Counted from the stretch's first letter, positions 36,102 through 46,395 are shown. The stretch is 64,000 nucleotides of DNA from Algoriphagus kandeliae (GCF_004571135.1 NZ_SPSB01000004.1:372001-436000); one strand, 5' to 3'. Translations and numbers: made by a program. The notes: a model not told the origin generated them from the letters alone.

Positions 36102-36710
36102 TTACTTAGAGTAGAGTTCGACGATCAACTGCTCTTTGATATTCTCAGGAATATCATCACGAGAAGGAATGCTGACGAACTTTCCGGTTAGCGTAGGCTT
36201 ATCCCACTCCAACCAAGAGTACTTGTGTGCACCTCCGGTACCAGCCAAGCTGTCTGTAATAGCTTCCAAAGACTTGGAACGCTCACGTACAGAAACAACA
36301 TCACCTGGTCTCAAGGTGAAAGAAGGAATATTCACTACTTCTCCGTTAACCAAGATGTGCTTGTGAGAAACAAGCTGTCTTGCTGCACGACGAGTAGGAG
36401 CAATTCCCAATCTATAAACGGTGTTGTCTAATCTCGCTTCTAGAAGCTGAAGAAGGTTTTCACCGGTAATTCCAGTTTTACGGGAAGCAATGTCAAACAA
36501 TTTCGCGAATTGTCTTTCCAACACACCGTAGATGTATTTAGCTTTTTGCTTTTCAGCAAGCTGAATAGCGTATTCAGACTGCTTCTTTCTACGACCTCTT
36601 CCGTGCTGTCCTGGAGGGTAGTTTTTCTTTTGAAGTGCTTTGCTGTGCCCTTCAATAGGCTCGCCAAATTTTCTGGCGATCTTGGATTTAGGACCTGTAT
36701 ATCTAGCCAT
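36102..36710 (-). CDS. rpsD: 30S ribosomal protein S4
   Basis: The 202-aa primary 16S rRNA-binding protein starts [18 protein letters not shown] and has the S4 RNA-binding domain (about 95-155; [20 protein letters not shown]). It has no zinc-binding cysteines, the zinc-independent (C-minus) type. In E. coli S4 represses this operon; nothing visible shows that here. Confidence 0.98.
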   Translation of the reverse strand: MARYTGPKSKIARKFGEPIEGHSKALQKKNYPPGQHGRGRRKKQSEYAIQLAEKQKAKYIYGVLERQFAKLFDIASRKTGITGENLLQLLEARLDNTVYRLGIAPTRRAARQLVSHKHILVNGEVVNIPSFTLRPGDVVSVRERSKSLEAITDSLAGTGGAHKYSWLEWDKPTLTGKFVSIPSRDDIPENIKEQLIVELYSK

Positions 36711-36728
36711 TCTCTTTCTGTTTTAAAA

Positions 36729-37127
36729 TTAAACTCTTCTACGCTTAGGAGGTCTACAACCGTTGTGAGGAAGTGGAGTCACATCAATGATGGTAGTTAC
36801 GTCCAGTCCTACGTTTTGTAAAGTTCTGATTGCAGATTCACGACCTGCACCAGGACCTTTTACAAATACCTCGATTTTTCTCAATCCCAAATCGTAGGCT
36901 ACCTGACCACAGTTTTGTGCAGCCATTTGAGCGGCATAGGGAGTGTTTTTCTTGGAGCCTCTGAAGCCCATTTTACCGGCAGATGCCCAAGAGATCACTT
37001 GTCCTGCATTGTTGGTAATAGAGATGATGATGTTGTTGAAAGAGGCTTTGATGTGAGCTTGGCCTACTGCTTCAACTTTTACAACTCGCTTTTTACCTTT
37101 TGATTTATCGTTTCTTTTCTGAGCCAT
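36729..37127 (-). CDS. rpsK: 30S ribosomal protein S11
   Basis: The 132-aa platform protein has the typical [20 protein letters not shown], the [11 protein letters not shown] motif and the conserved basic end [11 protein letters not shown]. Part of the alpha operon, 18 bp before rpsD and 15 bp after rpsM. Confidence 0.98.
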   Translation of the reverse strand: MAQKRNDKSKGKKRVVKVEAVGQAHIKASFNNIIISITNNAGQVISWASAGKMGFRGSKKNTPYAAQMAAQNCGQVAYDLGLRKIEVFVKGPGAGRESAIRTLQNVGLDVTTIIDVTPLPHNGCRPPKRRRV

Positions 37128-37142
37128 AATCTAATTCAGGTT

Positions 37143-37520
37143 TTATTTAGTTGCCTTCTTCTTGTTAGCAACAGTTTTACGCTTACCCTTTCTTGTTCTG
37201 GCGTTGTTCTTGGTCTTTTGACCACGCACAGGAAGTCCTTTTCTGTGTCTCAATCCTCGATAACAACCGATGTCCATCAATCGCTTGATGTTCAATTGAA
37301 CCTCAGACTTAAGTACACCTTCAGTCCGGTACTCTTCAGCAATGATGTTACGGATCTTAGTAGACTCGTCATCATCCCATTCACCGGCCTTTTTGTCAAA
37401 GGAAATTCCGGCTTTATTCAGGATCGCTCTGGCGGAGCTTCGGCCAATTCCGAAGATATAGGTTAGCCCGATTTCGCCACGCTTATGGTCTGGTATATCT
37501 ACACCTGCAATTCTAGCCAT
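37143..37520 (-). CDS. rpsM: 30S ribosomal protein S13
   Basis: The 125-aa small-subunit head protein contacts the P-site tRNA and forms an intersubunit bridge. It shows [37 protein letters not shown] and a basic tail ending [12 protein letters not shown]. It is 4 bp from rpmJ. Confidence 0.98.
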   Translation of the reverse strand: MARIAGVDIPDHKRGEIGLTYIFGIGRSSARAILNKAGISFDKKAGEWDDDESTKIRNIIAEEYRTEGVLKSEVQLNIKRLMDIGCYRGLRHRKGLPVRGQKTKNNARTRKGKRKTVANKKKATK

Positions 37521-37524
37521 AATC

Positions 37525-37641
37525 TTAACCTTGTCTTTGTTTAAACTTAGGATTCTTTTTGTTGATGACGTAAAGCTTTCCTTTTCTTCTGATCACCTTA
37601 CAGTCAGCGCTTCTCTTTTTGATAGATGCCCTTACTTTCAT
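37525..37641 (-). CDS. rpmJ: 50S ribosomal protein L36
   Basis: I found this 38-aa gene in the gap between rpsM and infA by translating the minus strand. It reads [20 protein letters not shown], continues [18 protein letters not shown], then TAA. It has the L36 core but only one cysteine, so it is the zinc-independent (C-minus) form. It lies between infA (6 bp upstream) and rpsM (4 bp downstream), the standard position. Confidence 0.95.
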   Translation of the reverse strand: MKVRASIKKRSADCKVIRRKGKLYVINKKNPKFKQRQG

Positions 37642-37647
37642 TTTCTT

Positions 37648-37866
37648 TTATTTATATCTATATACTATTCTTCCTTTGGAAAGGTCATAGGGAGAAAGCT
37701 CCAACTTGACCCGATCACCGGGGAGGATTTTGATATAATTCATCCTCATTTTTCCGGAAATGTGCGCAATCAACTGATGCCCATTTTCTAGTTCTACTTT
37801 AAACATCGCATTGGATAGGGCTTCGATGATTGTCCCATCCTGCTCGATAGAAGTTTGTTTGGCCAT
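37648..37866 (-). CDS. infA: Translation initiation factor IF-1
   Basis: The 72-aa OB-fold protein binds the ribosomal A site during initiation. It shows [20 protein letters not shown] and [20 protein letters not shown]. It lies 1 bp from map; normal length and order for Bacteroidota. Confidence 0.97.
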   Translation of the reverse strand: MAKQTSIEQDGTIIEALSNAMFKVELENGHQLIAHISGKMRMNYIKILPGDRVKLELSPYDLSKGRIVYRYK

Positions 37867-37867
37867 A

Positions 37868-38641
37868 TTAGAATTTATAATTCTCTTCTATGTATTTATG
37901 TGAAGTCAATACTTCTGTTCGATCTTCGAAAATCGCCACTGTGTGCTCATAATGTGCCGAAGGTTTACGATCCGCCGTGCGGATCGTCCAGCCATCTCGC
38001 TCTTGGACGATATTCCGCGTACCAAGATTAATCATGGGCTCAATCGCAATTACCATCCCTTCCTTTAACAAGGGACCGCTGCCTTTTTTGCCGTAGTTGG
38101 GAACTTCAGGAGACTCGTGAAGATTTCTACCTAGACCGTGACCTACCAATTCGCGAACAACCGTATATCCTTTAGCTTCGACGAATTTTTGGATCGCATG
38201 CCCTATATCCCCAATCCTATTTCCAAAAACTGCTTTTTCTATTCCCAAATAGAGTGAATCCTTAGTGGCGCGTAATAAATCTAAGACTGGGGATGAAACT
38301 TCACCTACGGGATACGTATAAGCGGAATCGCTATGAAAACCTTGGTGAAAGACTCCACAATCTACTGAGATTATATCGCCATCTTTCAATTCATACTCAC
38401 TGGGAAAACCGTGAACAACAACTTCATTCACGGAAATACAGAGTGAAGCAGGGAAGCCATTATATCCTTTGAAGGAAGGAACAGCTCCATGATCCCTGAT
38501 AAACTCCTCAGCAATTTTATCTAGATGAGAGGTCTTTACCCCTATCTTAATATTCTTAGCTATTTCCCCATGGGCTTTCGCCAGAATATCAGCACTTTCT
38601 TTAATCTTTTGAACCTCCTCTGAGGTCTTATAATGAATCAT
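37868..38641 (-). CDS. map: Methionine aminopeptidase, type I
   Basis: The 257-aa metallopeptidase removes N-terminal Met from new proteins. The pita-bread fold residues are visible: [20 protein letters not shown] (two metal Asp), the [11 protein letters not shown] His, the MVIAIEPM Glu and the final Glu in [13 protein letters not shown]. It lies between secY and infA; no adenylate kinase gene is present between them, unlike in many Firmicutes. Confidence 0.96.
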   Translation of the reverse strand: MIHYKTSEEVQKIKESADILAKAHGEIAKNIKIGVKTSHLDKIAEEFIRDHGAVPSFKGYNGFPASLCISVNEVVVHGFPSEYELKDGDIISVDCGVFHQGFHSDSAYTYPVGEVSSPVLDLLRATKDSLYLGIEKAVFGNRIGDIGHAIQKFVEAKGYTVVRELVGHGLGRNLHESPEVPNYGKKGSGPLLKEGMVIAIEPMINLGTRNIVQERDGWTIRTADRKPSAHYEHTVAIFEDRTEVLTSHKYIEENYKF

Positions 38642-38642
38642 C

Positions 38643-39962
38643 TTAAGCTACTTGGTAATTTGAAGCGTTATTCTTCATATTACCACTCTTCATCATTCCT
38701 TCATAGTGACGCATTAATAGATAACTTTCGATTTGACGAAGCGTATCCATGATTACACCAACCATGATTAGAAGAGAAGTACCTCCATAGAATTGAGCAA
38801 ACTCACCACCTACACCAGCAATAATTGCCAAGGCAGGAAGAATCGCAACTACAGCCAATAAGACTGAACCTGGAAGCGTAATTTTAGAGATGATCCCATC
38901 AATAAATTCAGCAGTCGGTGCTCCCGGCTTAATTCCAGGAACGAAGCCACCATTTCTCTTCATATCTTCAGCTATCTGCTCTGGATTAACAGTAATCGCA
39001 GTGTAGAAGAAAGTAAAGACAATGATTAAAACAGCAAACAACAAGTTATACTGCCAAGAAGTAAAGTCCGAGAATGTGGTTCCGATGTAGTTAGCAATAT
39101 CACTTTCACCAGCCCAAATCTGTGCAATCAAAGCAGGCACAAACATCAAAGACTGAGCAAAAATGATAGGCATAACACCAGAGGCATTCACTTTGATAGG
39201 AATGTATTGACGCTGACCGCCATATACTTTTCCACCAACCACTTGCTTAGCATATTGAACAGGAATTCTTCTTGTAGCTTCTGTCAAAGCAACAACTCCA
39301 ACAACTACGAAGAATAGAACACCAGCTTCTATCAATAACAGGAGCAAACCTGAAGATCCTTTTTCCAAAACCTCAGCGATTATCGCACCTGGAAATCTGG
39401 AGATGATACCAATCATAATCAACATGGAAATACCGTTGCCGATTCCTTTTTCAGTAATCTTTTCTCCCAACCACATACAGAACATGGTTCCGGCAGATAA
39501 CAATACCAAAGAACTGAACATGAACAAACCAGTGCTTACCATTACTGCTCCAGTTGGGAGAATAGTAGCGGTCACATATCCAATACCTTGGGCTATGGTA
39601 ATCAAAATGGTCAAGACACGGGTAATCTGATTGATACGCTTACGACCAGATTCCCCTTCCTTTTGCATTTTTTGGAAATAAGGAACTCCGACAGTCAACA
39701 ACTGCAACACGATGGAAGCAGAGATATATGGCATGATTCCCAATCCAAAAATGGAGGCATTACTGAATGCTCCACCAAGGAAAGTATCAATCAAGCCAAA
39801 TATTCCCTCTTGAGGACCACCCAATTTAGAAGGATCTACACCGGGAAGAACCACGAAAGAACCCAATCGGAAAATGATTAGGAATCCTACCGTATTGAGA
39901 ATCCTTACTCGAAGGTCTTCAATAGAGAAAATATTCTTAACTGTCGAAATAAACTTTTTCAT
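38643..39962 (-). CDS. secY: Protein translocase subunit SecY
   Basis: The 439-aa protein has ten predicted transmembrane helices and forms the Sec channel in the inner membrane. Signatures include PGVDPSKLGGPQEGIFGLID and GIMPYISASIVLQLL (plug/lateral-gate region) and the cytoplasmic-loop motif RRIPVQYAKQVVGG. It lies 4 bp from rplO and 1 bp from map. Confidence 0.97.
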   Translation of the reverse strand: MKKFISTVKNIFSIEDLRVRILNTVGFLIIFRLGSFVVLPGVDPSKLGGPQEGIFGLIDTFLGGAFSNASIFGLGIMPYISASIVLQLLTVGVPYFQKMQKEGESGRKRINQITRVLTILITIAQGIGYVTATILPTGAVMVSTGLFMFSSLVLLSAGTMFCMWLGEKITEKGIGNGISMLIMIGIISRFPGAIIAEVLEKGSSGLLLLLIEAGVLFFVVVGVVALTEATRRIPVQYAKQVVGGKVYGGQRQYIPIKVNASGVMPIIFAQSLMFVPALIAQIWAGESDIANYIGTTFSDFTSWQYNLLFAVLIIVFTFFYTAITVNPEQIAEDMKRNGGFVPGIKPGAPTAEFIDGIISKITLPGSVLLAVVAILPALAIIAGVGGEFAQFYGGTSLLIMVGVIMDTLRQIESYLLMRHYEGMMKSGNMKNNASNYQVA

Positions 39963-39966
39963 TTAA

Positions 39967-40413
39967 TTAAATTCTGTTAACGGAACCACCCGCTTTTTCA
40001 ATGGACTCAACAGCGCTTGCAGAGAAGCTATGGGCTGTTACGGAAACCTTAGAAGACAATTCGCCGCCACCAAGAACTTTTACTTTGTCATTCTTAGAAG
40101 CGATTCCATGAACCACCATGGTATCGAAATCAATTGTTTCTAATTTGTAATCCGTAGCAAGTTGCTGCAAGGTATCCAAATTTACTGGTTTGAACTCAAC
40201 TCGATTCAGACTTTTGAAGCCAAACTTAGGAACTCTTCTTTGAAGAGGCATCTGACCACCTTCAAATCCTAGTTTACGCTTGTAGCCGGAACGAGATTTG
40301 GCACCTTTATGTCCTCTGGTGGAAGTCCCTCCTCTACCGGAGCCCGGACCGCGACCAATTCGCTTACGGTTCTTGGTAGAACCTTCTGCTGGTTTTAATG
40401 TATGCAGTTTCAT
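39967..40413 (-). CDS. rplO: 50S ribosomal protein L15
   Basis: The 148-aa large-subunit protein has the Gly/Arg-rich N-terminus (RIGRGPGSGRGGTSTRGHKG) that threads into 23S rRNA, and a C-terminal KVTAHSFSASAxxxIE domain. It lies between rpmD (2 bp) and secY (4 bp). Confidence 0.97.
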   Translation of the reverse strand: MKLHTLKPAEGSTKNRKRIGRGPGSGRGGTSTRGHKGAKSRSGYKRKLGFEGGQMPLQRRVPKFGFKSLNRVEFKPVNLDTLQQLATDYKLETIDFDTMVVHGIASKNDKVKVLGGGELSSKVSVTAHSFSASAVESIEKAGGSVNRI

Positions 40414-40415
40414 GA

Positions 40416-40595
40416 TTAAGCTTCCTCTACTTTTACAAGATGATTTACTTTTCGGACCATCCCGGCGATCTGAGGAGTGTTTTCCACTTCCACAGTTCTG
40501 TTAATCTTACCAAGTCCAAGAGCAACAATTGTTGCTTTTTGATCTTTAGGTCTTTTGATGGTCGACTTGATTTGTGTGATTTTGATCTTCGCCAT
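40416..40595 (-). CDS. rpmD: 50S ribosomal protein L30
   Basis: I found this 59-aa gene by translating the gap between rpsE and rplO. It begins [40 protein letters not shown] and the [14 protein letters not shown] end are diagnostic of L30. It lies 2 bp before rplO and 5 bp after rpsE. Confidence 0.95.
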   Translation of the reverse strand: MAKIKITQIKSTIKRPKDQKATIVALGLGKINRTVEVENTPQIAGMVRKVNHLVKVEEA

Positions 40596-40600
40596 GATGA

Positions 40601-41119
40601 TTATCCGTTAAAAACTTTAGACATTTTAACACCACGCTGCTGAGAAACGGCGATTGCGTCACGCAATTGCATTAAGGCATCGATAGTTGCTTTAACCACA
40701 TTGTGAGGGTTAGAAGAACCTTTTGATTTTGCCAAAACGTCTGTTACACCGGCAGATTCAAGTACAGAACGCATCGCACCTCCAGCAATTACACCGGTAC
40801 CAGCTGCAGCAGGCTTGATCAACACTAGACCACCGCCAAATTTACCAATCTGCTCGTGAGGAATAGTACCTTTCAAAACAGGAACCTTCACCAAGTTTTT
40901 CTTAGCATCCTCAATCCCTTTGGTGATAGCATCAGTTACTTCGTTAGCTTTACCTAATCCGTAACCAACCACACCATTTCCGTCACCTACAACTACGATT
41001 GCGGAAAATGAGAATCGACGACCACCTTTTACTACTTTGGCAACACGATTGATCGCTACTACCTTTTCTTTAAGTTCTGTATCTGTAGCCCTGATAGGCT
41101 TTTTTCTTAGTTGAGACAT
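40601..41119 (-). CDS. rpsE: 30S ribosomal protein S5
   Basis: The 172-aa protein has the N-terminal dsRBD-like domain ([20 protein letters not shown]) and C-terminal domain ([12 protein letters not shown]). It shapes the mRNA entry channel and affects fidelity. In the loop targeted by spectinomycin resistance mutations, [11 protein letters not shown] is wild type. Confidence 0.97.
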   Translation of the reverse strand: MSQLRKKPIRATDTELKEKVVAINRVAKVVKGGRRFSFSAIVVVGDGNGVVGYGLGKANEVTDAITKGIEDAKKNLVKVPVLKGTIPHEQIGKFGGGLVLIKPAAAGTGVIAGGAMRSVLESAGVTDVLAKSKGSSNPHNVVKATIDALMQLRDAIAVSQQRGVKMSKVFNG

Positions 41120-41125
41120 AGCTGA

Positions 41126-41476
41126 TTAAAATTTAAGGCCTCCCTCTCTAGCACCTTCTGCCAAAGCTTTCACATTACCATGGTACAAATAACCATTTCG
41201 GTCAAATACCACTACTTCAACGCCATTTGCAGTAGCTCTTTCAGCAAGCTTTTTACCTACTTCTTTAGAAAGTTCCACATTCACGTTTTTCTTGGCTCCT
41301 AGCTCCTTAGAAGAAGCTGATGCAAGGGTGTGTCCTTTAAGGTCATCCACCAATTGTGCATAAATCCCCGTATTACTTTTGAATACGGATAAACGAGGTC
41401 TGGAATCAGTACCGGAAATCTTTTTCCGAATACCCTGCTTGATTCTAAGTCTTCTGGAATTCTTATTAAATGCCAT
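41126..41476 (-). CDS. rplR: 50S ribosomal protein L18
   Basis: The 116-aa 5S rRNA-binding protein shows [20 protein letters not shown] and a C-terminal [20 protein letters not shown] block. It lies 6 bp from both rplF and rpsE. Confidence 0.97.
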   Translation of the reverse strand: MAFNKNSRRLRIKQGIRKKISGTDSRPRLSVFKSNTGIYAQLVDDLKGHTLASASSKELGAKKNVNVELSKEVGKKLAERATANGVEVVVFDRNGYLYHGNVKALAEGAREGGLKF

Positions 41477-41482
41477 AACCTA

Positions 41483-42040
41483 TTATTTTTTAGCGGCAGT
41501 TTTACCAGCCTTACGTCTAATTTGTTCACCAACAAAACGGACACCTTTACCTTTGTAAGGTTCGATCTTACGAAGGGATCTGATTTTAGCAGCTACTTGT
41601 CCGATTAACTCCTTGTCAATTGCCTCTAATGTGATAATAGGGTTTTTACCCTTAGCTGTTTCAGTTTTAACAGCTACATCAGCAGGCAATGCAAAGAAAA
41701 TACTGTGCGAATAACCCAAATTGAGTTCAAGCACTTGTCCCTGGTTAGAAGCTTTGTAACCCACACCAACCAATTCAAGCTCTTTCTTATATCCCTCGGA
41801 TACACCGATGACCATATTATTGATCAAAGAACGGTACAATCCGTGCATGGATTTATGACGCTTAGAGTCAGTAGGTCGGGAAACGACAACCTCATTTCCT
41901 TCAACTTTCACCTGGATATCAGGATTTACCTCCTGAACCAGTGTACCCTTTGGACCTTTAACAGTAACCACTCCGTGAGCAGTCACGTCTACAGTAACAC
42001 CGCTGGGTATATTTATTGGTTTTTTACCTATTCTTGACAT
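41483..42040 (-). CDS. rplF: 50S ribosomal protein L6
   Basis: The 185-aa protein has two L6 domains; the C-terminal signature GxxRxxxPYKGKGV is visible as IRSLRKIEPYKGKGVRF. It starts MSRIGKKPINIPSGV. Normal length and position in the spc cluster. Confidence 0.97.
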   Translation of the reverse strand: MSRIGKKPINIPSGVTVDVTAHGVVTVKGPKGTLVQEVNPDIQVKVEGNEVVVSRPTDSKRHKSMHGLYRSLINNMVIGVSEGYKKELELVGVGYKASNQGQVLELNLGYSHSIFFALPADVAVKTETAKGKNPIITLEAIDKELIGQVAAKIRSLRKIEPYKGKGVRFVGEQIRRKAGKTAAKK

Positions 42041-42049
42041 GATAGTAAA

Positions 42050-42445
42050 TTAATATACGTAGCAAAGTACTTCACCCCCAATGCCTTCATTGCGGGCCTC
42101 TTTATCAGTCATTACCCCTTTAGAGGTAGAAATGATGGCTACACCTAGTCCGTTAATGACACGAGGAAGCTCATCATGTTTTGCGTATTTACGAAGCCCT
42201 GGCTTAGAAACACGAGTCAAGTTGATAATTGCATTTTGCTTGGTTACTGGATTGTATTTCAAGGCAATTTTGATAGTACCTTGAGGTCCATTTTCCTCAA
42301 ACTTATAGTTCTGGATGTAACCTTTATCATGCAATACTTTCGTGATTTCCTTTTTGATGTTAGAAGCAGGAATTTCTACGATTCGATGAGAAGCCTTGAT
42401 GGCATTTCTCAATCGGGTTAGATAATCGGCTATTGGATCAGTCAT
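42050..42445 (-). CDS. rpsH: 30S ribosomal protein S8
   Basis: The 131-aa 16S central-domain-binding protein starts MTDPIADYLTRLRNA and ends with the conserved STSKGVMTDKEAR and GGEVLCYVY. In E. coli S8 represses the spc operon. Here an 81-bp gap with a promoter-like element precedes it, unlike the 1-20 bp gaps elsewhere in the operon. Confidence 0.97.
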   Translation of the reverse strand: MTDPIADYLTRLRNAIKASHRIVEIPASNIKKEITKVLHDKGYIQNYKFEENGPQGTIKIALKYNPVTKQNAIINLTRVSKPGLRKYAKHDELPRVINGLGVAIISTSKGVMTDKEARNEGIGGEVLCYVY

Positions 42446-42464
42446 GATATTTTAAGTCTAGCTC

Positions 42465-42479
42465 CGCCCGTTTTGGGCG
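42465..42479 (-). promoter_or_regulatory. Small hairpin in the rpsN-rpsH gap
   Basis: CGCCC (42465-42469) / GGGCG (42475-42479) with a five-base loop, at the expected transcription start of the rpsH promoter. There is no following T-run, so it is not a clear terminator; it may stabilise or regulate the mRNA. Confidence 0.4.
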
Positions 42480-42481
42480 TG

Positions 42482-42512
42482 CAAAGTTACGAATTGATTT
42501 TTTAAATAAAAA
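42482..42512 (-). promoter_or_regulatory. Internal promoter upstream of rpsH
   Basis: On the minus strand: TTTT (42509-42512), 19-bp spacer, TAACTTTG (42482-42489). One mismatch to TTTG-N19-TAnnTTTG. It sits in the only long gap in this part of the operon. Confidence 0.65.
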
Positions 42513-42526
42513 CTACTGTCGTGATT

Positions 42527-42796
42527 TTACCAGCTGGACTTAGTGATTCCCGGAATCTTACCTGCAGCGGCCATTTCCCGGAAAGTAACACGATTGATAC
42601 CAAACTTTCTCATGTAGCCTTTTGGACGGCCGGTAAGTTTGCATCGGTTATGAAGTCTTACCGGAGAGGCATTTCTTGGCAACTTATCAAGTGCTTCGTA
42701 ATCACCGGCTGCTTTCAGCTCAGCTCTTTTCTTGGCATACTTGGCTACCAGGCGCTCTCTTTTTCTCTCACGAGCTTTGATGGACTCTCTAGCCAT
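42527..42796 (-). CDS. rpsN: 30S ribosomal protein S14 (zinc-independent type)
   Basis: The 89-aa protein starts [20 protein letters not shown] at 42796; a longer frame from 42865 overlaps rplE and has no family support. It has the long form with no CxxC zinc motifs and the conserved [18 protein letters not shown]-type core (here [18 protein letters not shown]). It lies between rplE and rpsH. Confidence 0.96.
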   Translation of the reverse strand: MARESIKARERKRERLVAKYAKKRAELKAAGDYEALDKLPRNASPVRLHNRCKLTGRPKGYMRKFGINRVTFREMAAAGKIPGITKSSW

Positions 42797-42797
42797 A

Positions 42798-43358
42798 TTA
42801 TTGTGGATTATTTTTATTGACGAAAGGCATTCCGAAAGCTTTGAGCAATGCAAAACTTTCTTCATCGGTAGTAGCGGAAGTCACGAAAGTGATATCCATA
42901 CCGGAGATTCTATTCACTTTTTCGATGGAGATCTCTGGGAAGATAATCTGCTCAGTCACACCTAAAGTATAGTTTCCTCTTCCATCGAAACCTTTATCGG
43001 AGATTCCTTTGAAGTCCCGTACACGAGGCAATGCTACAGTCATCAATCTGTCCAGGAACTCATACATTCTGTCACCTCTCAAGGTAACCTTTGCTCCGAT
43101 AGGCATTCCTTCACGAAGCTTGAAGTTGGACACAGATTTCTTAGCGATAGTAGCTACTGCACGCTGACCACTGATCAAAGAAAGTTCTTCAACCCCCTGG
43201 TCTACCAATTTTTTGTCAGCTACCGCAGCACCGATTCCTTTGTTAATTACAATCTTGCTCAACTTAGGAACCTGCATTACAGATTTATACTGGAATTTCT
43301 CCTTTAATGCCGGAACGATATCGTTCAGGTATTTTTCTTTCATTCTGGGATTAGCCAT
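42798..43358 (-). CDS. rplE: 50S ribosomal protein L5
   Basis: The 186-aa 5S rRNA-binding protein of the central protuberance shows [26 protein letters not shown] and the [17 protein letters not shown] motif. It overlaps the end of rplX by 8 bp. Confidence 0.97.
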   Translation of the reverse strand: MANPRMKEKYLNDIVPALKEKFQYKSVMQVPKLSKIVINKGIGAAVADKKLVDQGVEELSLISGQRAVATIAKKSVSNFKLREGMPIGAKVTLRGDRMYEFLDRLMTVALPRVRDFKGISDKGFDGRGNYTLGVTEQIIFPEISIEKVNRISGMDITFVTSATTDEESFALLKAFGMPFVNKNNPQ

Positions 43359-43695
43359 TGATCACCTCCCCTGTTTTCTTAGAATATCTAACTAGTTTCC
43401 CGTTTTCTCCTTGCTTGCGTCCTGTGCGAGTTGCTTCACCTGTTTTAGGGTCGATCAACATCAAATTACTGATATGTACAGAAGCTTCTTTCTTTTCGAT
43501 ACCACCTTGAGGCTTAGCAGCAGTAGGTTTCACGTGCTTAGTCACGATGTTGATTCCTTCTACAAAAGCTCTCTGCTTTTGGGTGTCGACAGCAAGGATT
43601 TTCCCTGTTTTACCTTTATCATCACCAGCGATCACCTTGACGGTGTCTCCGGTTTTCACGTGCAGTTTAGCCTGCTTTTTGATCACTTTTTTCAT
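43351..43695 (-). CDS. rplX: 50S ribosomal protein L24
   Basis: The 114-aa early assembly protein has the KOW motif [20 protein letters not shown] (about 15-34) and [20 protein letters not shown]. It overlaps rplE by 8 bp and is 2 bp from rplN. Confidence 0.97.
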   Translation of the reverse strand: MKKVIKKQAKLHVKTGDTVKVIAGDDKGKTGKILAVDTQKQRAFVEGINIVTKHVKPTAAKPQGGIEKKEASVHISNLMLIDPKTGEATRTGRKQGENGKLVRYSKKTGEVING

Positions 43696-43697
43696 GA

Positions 43698-44066
43698 TTA
43701 CAATACTTCAGGGGCCAAAGAAACGATTTTCATATACTGCTTCTCCCGAAGCTCTCTAGCCACAGGGCCGAAGATACGGGTACCTCTTGGTTCGTCATTG
43801 TTGTTCAACAACACAGCAGCATTGTCTTCAAAACGGATGTAAGATCCGTCCTTACGTCTTACCTCTTTTTTGGTACGTACGATCACCGCTTTAGAAACGG
43901 TACCTTTTTTCATATTGCTGGAGGATAGGGCTGATTTTACAGTCACGACTACTTTGTCGCCGATAGAAGCATAACGCTTCTTCGTTCCACCCAATACGCG
44001 GATCACCAATACTTCTTTAGCACCGGAATTGTCCGCAACGCTTAGTCTGGATTCTTGCTGTATCAT
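43698..44066 (-). CDS. rplN: 50S ribosomal protein L14
   Basis: The 122-aa protein starts [20 protein letters not shown] and carries the L14 signature in [16 protein letters not shown] and [20 protein letters not shown]. Normal length, 2 bp from each neighbour. Confidence 0.98.
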   Translation of the reverse strand: MIQQESRLSVADNSGAKEVLVIRVLGGTKKRYASIGDKVVVTVKSALSSSNMKKGTVSKAVIVRTKKEVRRKDGSYIRFEDNAAVLLNNNDEPRGTRIFGPVARELREKQYMKIVSLAPEVL

Positions 44067-44068
44067 GA

Positions 44069-44332
44069 TTATTTAGCCCTTTCAATAATTTCAACTAATC
44101 TCCAACGCTTGTTCTTACTCAGCGGACGAGTCTCACTGATTTTCACGATGTCACCTGGGTTACATTCGTTCTTCTCGTCATGAGCCATAAATTTGGTTGT
44201 CTTGGCAACGAACTTACCGTAGATTCCGTGCTTCACACGTCTTTCTACAGCTACAGTAATGGATTTATCCATTTTGTTGCTAATGACCTTGCCAATTCTT
44301 TCTTTACGAAGATTTCTTTCGATCGTAGCCAT
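44069..44332 (-). CDS. rpsQ: 30S ribosomal protein S17
   Basis: The 87-aa OB-fold protein shows [20 protein letters not shown] and the signature [20 protein letters not shown]. It lies between rpmC (18 bp) and rplN (2 bp). Confidence 0.97.
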   Translation of the reverse strand: MATIERNLRKERIGKVISNKMDKSITVAVERRVKHGIYGKFVAKTTKFMAHDEKNECNPGDIVKISETRPLSKNKRWRLVEIIERAK

Positions 44333-44350
44333 TTTCTTTTCTGTTAGCTA

Positions 44351-44533
44351 TTATTTGGCGGCCAATGCAGTCTTCAATCTTGCGATTAAGCGCTTGGTCT
44401 CCCGGATTCTGTTAGGATTTTCGATAGGAGAAATTGAGTGAGCAAATTGCAACTTGCTCAGATTCGTTTTCTCGGCGCTGATTTTTTCAGCGATTTCACT
44501 TGCGGAAAGTGAAGTGATTTCTGAATATTTCAT
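44351..44533 (-). CDS. rpmC: 50S ribosomal protein L29
   Basis: The 60-aa two-helix protein near the peptide exit tunnel starts MKYSEITSLSASEIAEKI and has the conserved NPNRIRETKRLIARLKT. It lies 8 bp downstream of rplP. Confidence 0.96.
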   Translation of the reverse strand: MKYSEITSLSASEIAEKISAEKTNLSKLQFAHSISPIENPNRIRETKRLIARLKTALAAK

Positions 44534-44541
44534 AGTGATGA

Positions 44542-44961
44542 TTATTCTGCGTAATCTCTACGGACAATAAACTTCGTGCTAACTGGCAATTTTTGTTGAG
44601 CAAGTCGAAGAGCTTCTTTTGCTGTTTCGATAGAAACTCCGGTTGCTTCAAACAAGATGGTACCAGGCTTGATCACTGCTACCCAGTATTCAGGAGCACC
44701 CTTACCTTTACCCATACGCACTTCAGCAGGCTTTTTGGTGATCGGCTTGTCAGGGAAAATTCTGATCCAAACCTGACCTTCACGCTTCATGGCACGGGTC
44801 ATAGCGATACGGGCTGCCTCAATCTGCCGGGAAGTAATCCATCCAGCTTCTAGAGACTTGATGCCAAAGTTGCCAAAAGCGAGCGTATGCCCCCTTTGAG
44901 CGATGCCTTTGACACGGCCCTTCTGCATTTTTCTATATTTAGTTCTTTTTGGCTGTAACAT
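44542..44961 (-). CDS. rplP: 50S ribosomal protein L16
   Basis: The 139-aa A-site-proximal protein starts [19 protein letters not shown] and has [20 protein letters not shown] and [19 protein letters not shown]. It lies 23 bp after rpsC. Confidence 0.97.
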   Translation of the reverse strand: MLQPKRTKYRKMQKGRVKGIAQRGHTLAFGNFGIKSLEAGWITSRQIEAARIAMTRAMKREGQVWIRIFPDKPITKKPAEVRMGKGKGAPEYWVAVIKPGTILFEATGVSIETAKEALRLAQQKLPVSTKFIVRRDYAE

Positions 44962-44984
44962 GATTTCTCACTTAACGGTGAAAA

Positions 44985-45710
44985 TTAGCTATTTCTTTTT
45001 CTACGTCTTGGACCTCGGTCATTCTTGGCTCCGCCTCTACCCTTAGGCTCATTGGCAGCACCTTGGTTAGGAGAAAGATCTCGCTTACCATAGACTTCAC
45101 CTTTGAAGATCCACACTTTGATACCGATGATACCATAAACGGTCTGCGCTTCAGAAACAGCATAATCGATGTCTGCTCGAAGGGTATGAAGAGGAATTCT
45201 ACCTTCTTTGTACATTTCAGATCGTGCCATTTCAGCACCACCCAAACGACCAGAAAGTTTAACCTTAATTCCTTCAGCTCCTACTCGCATAGAAGCAGCA
45301 ATAGCTTGCTTCATCGCACGACGGAAGGAGATTCTTGCCTGAAGCTGCTGAGCGATAGACTCACCTACCAATTTGGCATCCAATTCAGGTCTTTTGATCT
45401 CGAAAATATTGATCTGGATGTCTTTGTTAGTAAGCTTCTTCAGCTCTTCTTTCAATTTGTCAACTTCGGCACCACCTTTACCAATCACTACTCCCGGACG
45501 AGCGGTATGGATAGTCAAAGTAATTCTCTTAAGCGTACGCTCAATGATTACTTTAGAGATACCACCCTTAGGGATTCTGGCAAGGACGTACTTTCGGATT
45601 TTTTGATCTTCGTATAGTTTCTCAGCGAAGTCCTTCCCACCATACCAGTTGGAGTCCCAGCCTTTGATTATACCAAGTCGCAATCCTATTGGGTTAATCT
45701 TTTGTCCCAT
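44985..45710 (-). CDS. rpsC: 30S ribosomal protein S3
   Basis: The 241-aa mRNA-entry protein has a KH domain with [20 protein letters not shown] and C-terminal [20 protein letters not shown]. The basic tail ([20 protein letters not shown]) extends past the core. 9 bp after rplV. Confidence 0.97.
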   Translation of the reverse strand: MGQKINPIGLRLGIIKGWDSNWYGGKDFAEKLYEDQKIRKYVLARIPKGGISKVIIERTLKRITLTIHTARPGVVIGKGGAEVDKLKEELKKLTNKDIQINIFEIKRPELDAKLVGESIAQQLQARISFRRAMKQAIAASMRVGAEGIKVKLSGRLGGAEMARSEMYKEGRIPLHTLRADIDYAVSEAQTVYGIIGIKVWIFKGEVYGKRDLSPNQGAANEPKGRGGAKNDRGPRRRKRNS

Positions 45711-45719
45711 AGTCTGTTC

Positions 45720-46112
45720 TTAATTTGCCTGTTCGTTAGTTTCTACTATATCAGCGGTAACGTCCATGTCGTTGAAAGAATCAACTACAAGAGTCACATG
45801 ATTTGATCTTTTGCGAATTCGGTGACCGCGACCTTGAGGAGCTGGTCTCAATCTCTTGAGAGATCTACCTTCGTTAACCATAATGGTCTTTACATATAGA
45901 TCCGCTTCTTCAAGTTTAGCGTCAGGATTTTTCGCTTGCCAGTTGGCCACAGCAGATAGGAGAAGCTTTTCCAGACGGATTGCTCCGTGATTTGGAGTGT
46001 ACTTCAGAATGCTCAAGGCCAATCCCACTCTTTTGCCTCTGACCAAGTCAGCGACTAGACGCATTTTGCGCGGAGAGGTAGGAACGTTATTTAATCTTGC
46101 TACTGCTTCCAT
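45720..46112 (-). CDS. rplV: 50S ribosomal protein L22
   Basis: The 130-aa protein lines the peptide exit tunnel. It shows [20 protein letters not shown] and [20 protein letters not shown] at the beta-hairpin linked to macrolide resistance; no insertion or deletion is seen. The acidic C-terminal extension ([13 protein letters not shown]) is lineage-specific. Confidence 0.97.
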   Translation of the reverse strand: MEAVARLNNVPTSPRKMRLVADLVRGKRVGLALSILKYTPNHGAIRLEKLLLSAVANWQAKNPDAKLEEADLYVKTIMVNEGRSLKRLRPAPQGRGHRIRKRSNHVTLVVDSFNDMDVTADIVETNEQAN

Positions 46113-46114
46113 GA

Positions 46115-46393
46115 TTATCTCTTTCCTTTATCTTTTTTGGCAATGTGGCCTCTGAAATTTCTGGTTGGAGCAAATTCACCTAGTTTGTGACCTACCATAT
46201 TGTCTGTTACAAATACTGGAATGAATTTATTTCCATTATGCACAGCAAAGGTATGACCAACGAAATCCGGGGAAATCATAGATCGTCGAGACCAAGTCTT
46301 GATGACAGATTTCTTTCCTGATTCGTTCATCGCGTCCACTTTCTTCAGAAGGTGATGCTCGATATAAGGACCTTTTTTTAATGAACGTGCCAT
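46115..46393 (-). CDS. rpsS: 30S ribosomal protein S19
   Basis: The 92-aa head protein starts [20 protein letters not shown] and has the signature [20 protein letters not shown] and [15 protein letters not shown]. It lies 2 bp from both rplB and rplV. Confidence 0.98.
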   Translation of the reverse strand: MARSLKKGPYIEHHLLKKVDAMNESGKKSVIKTWSRRSMISPDFVGHTFAVHNGNKFIPVFVTDNMVGHKLGEFAPTRNFRGHIAKKDKGKR

Positions 46394-46395
46394 GT

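Noticed and set aside
45063-45617. Open frame of about 184 codons opposite rpsC
   Set aside because: Antisense to a complete S3 gene, low-complexity Ser/Phe composition, no start context or domain.
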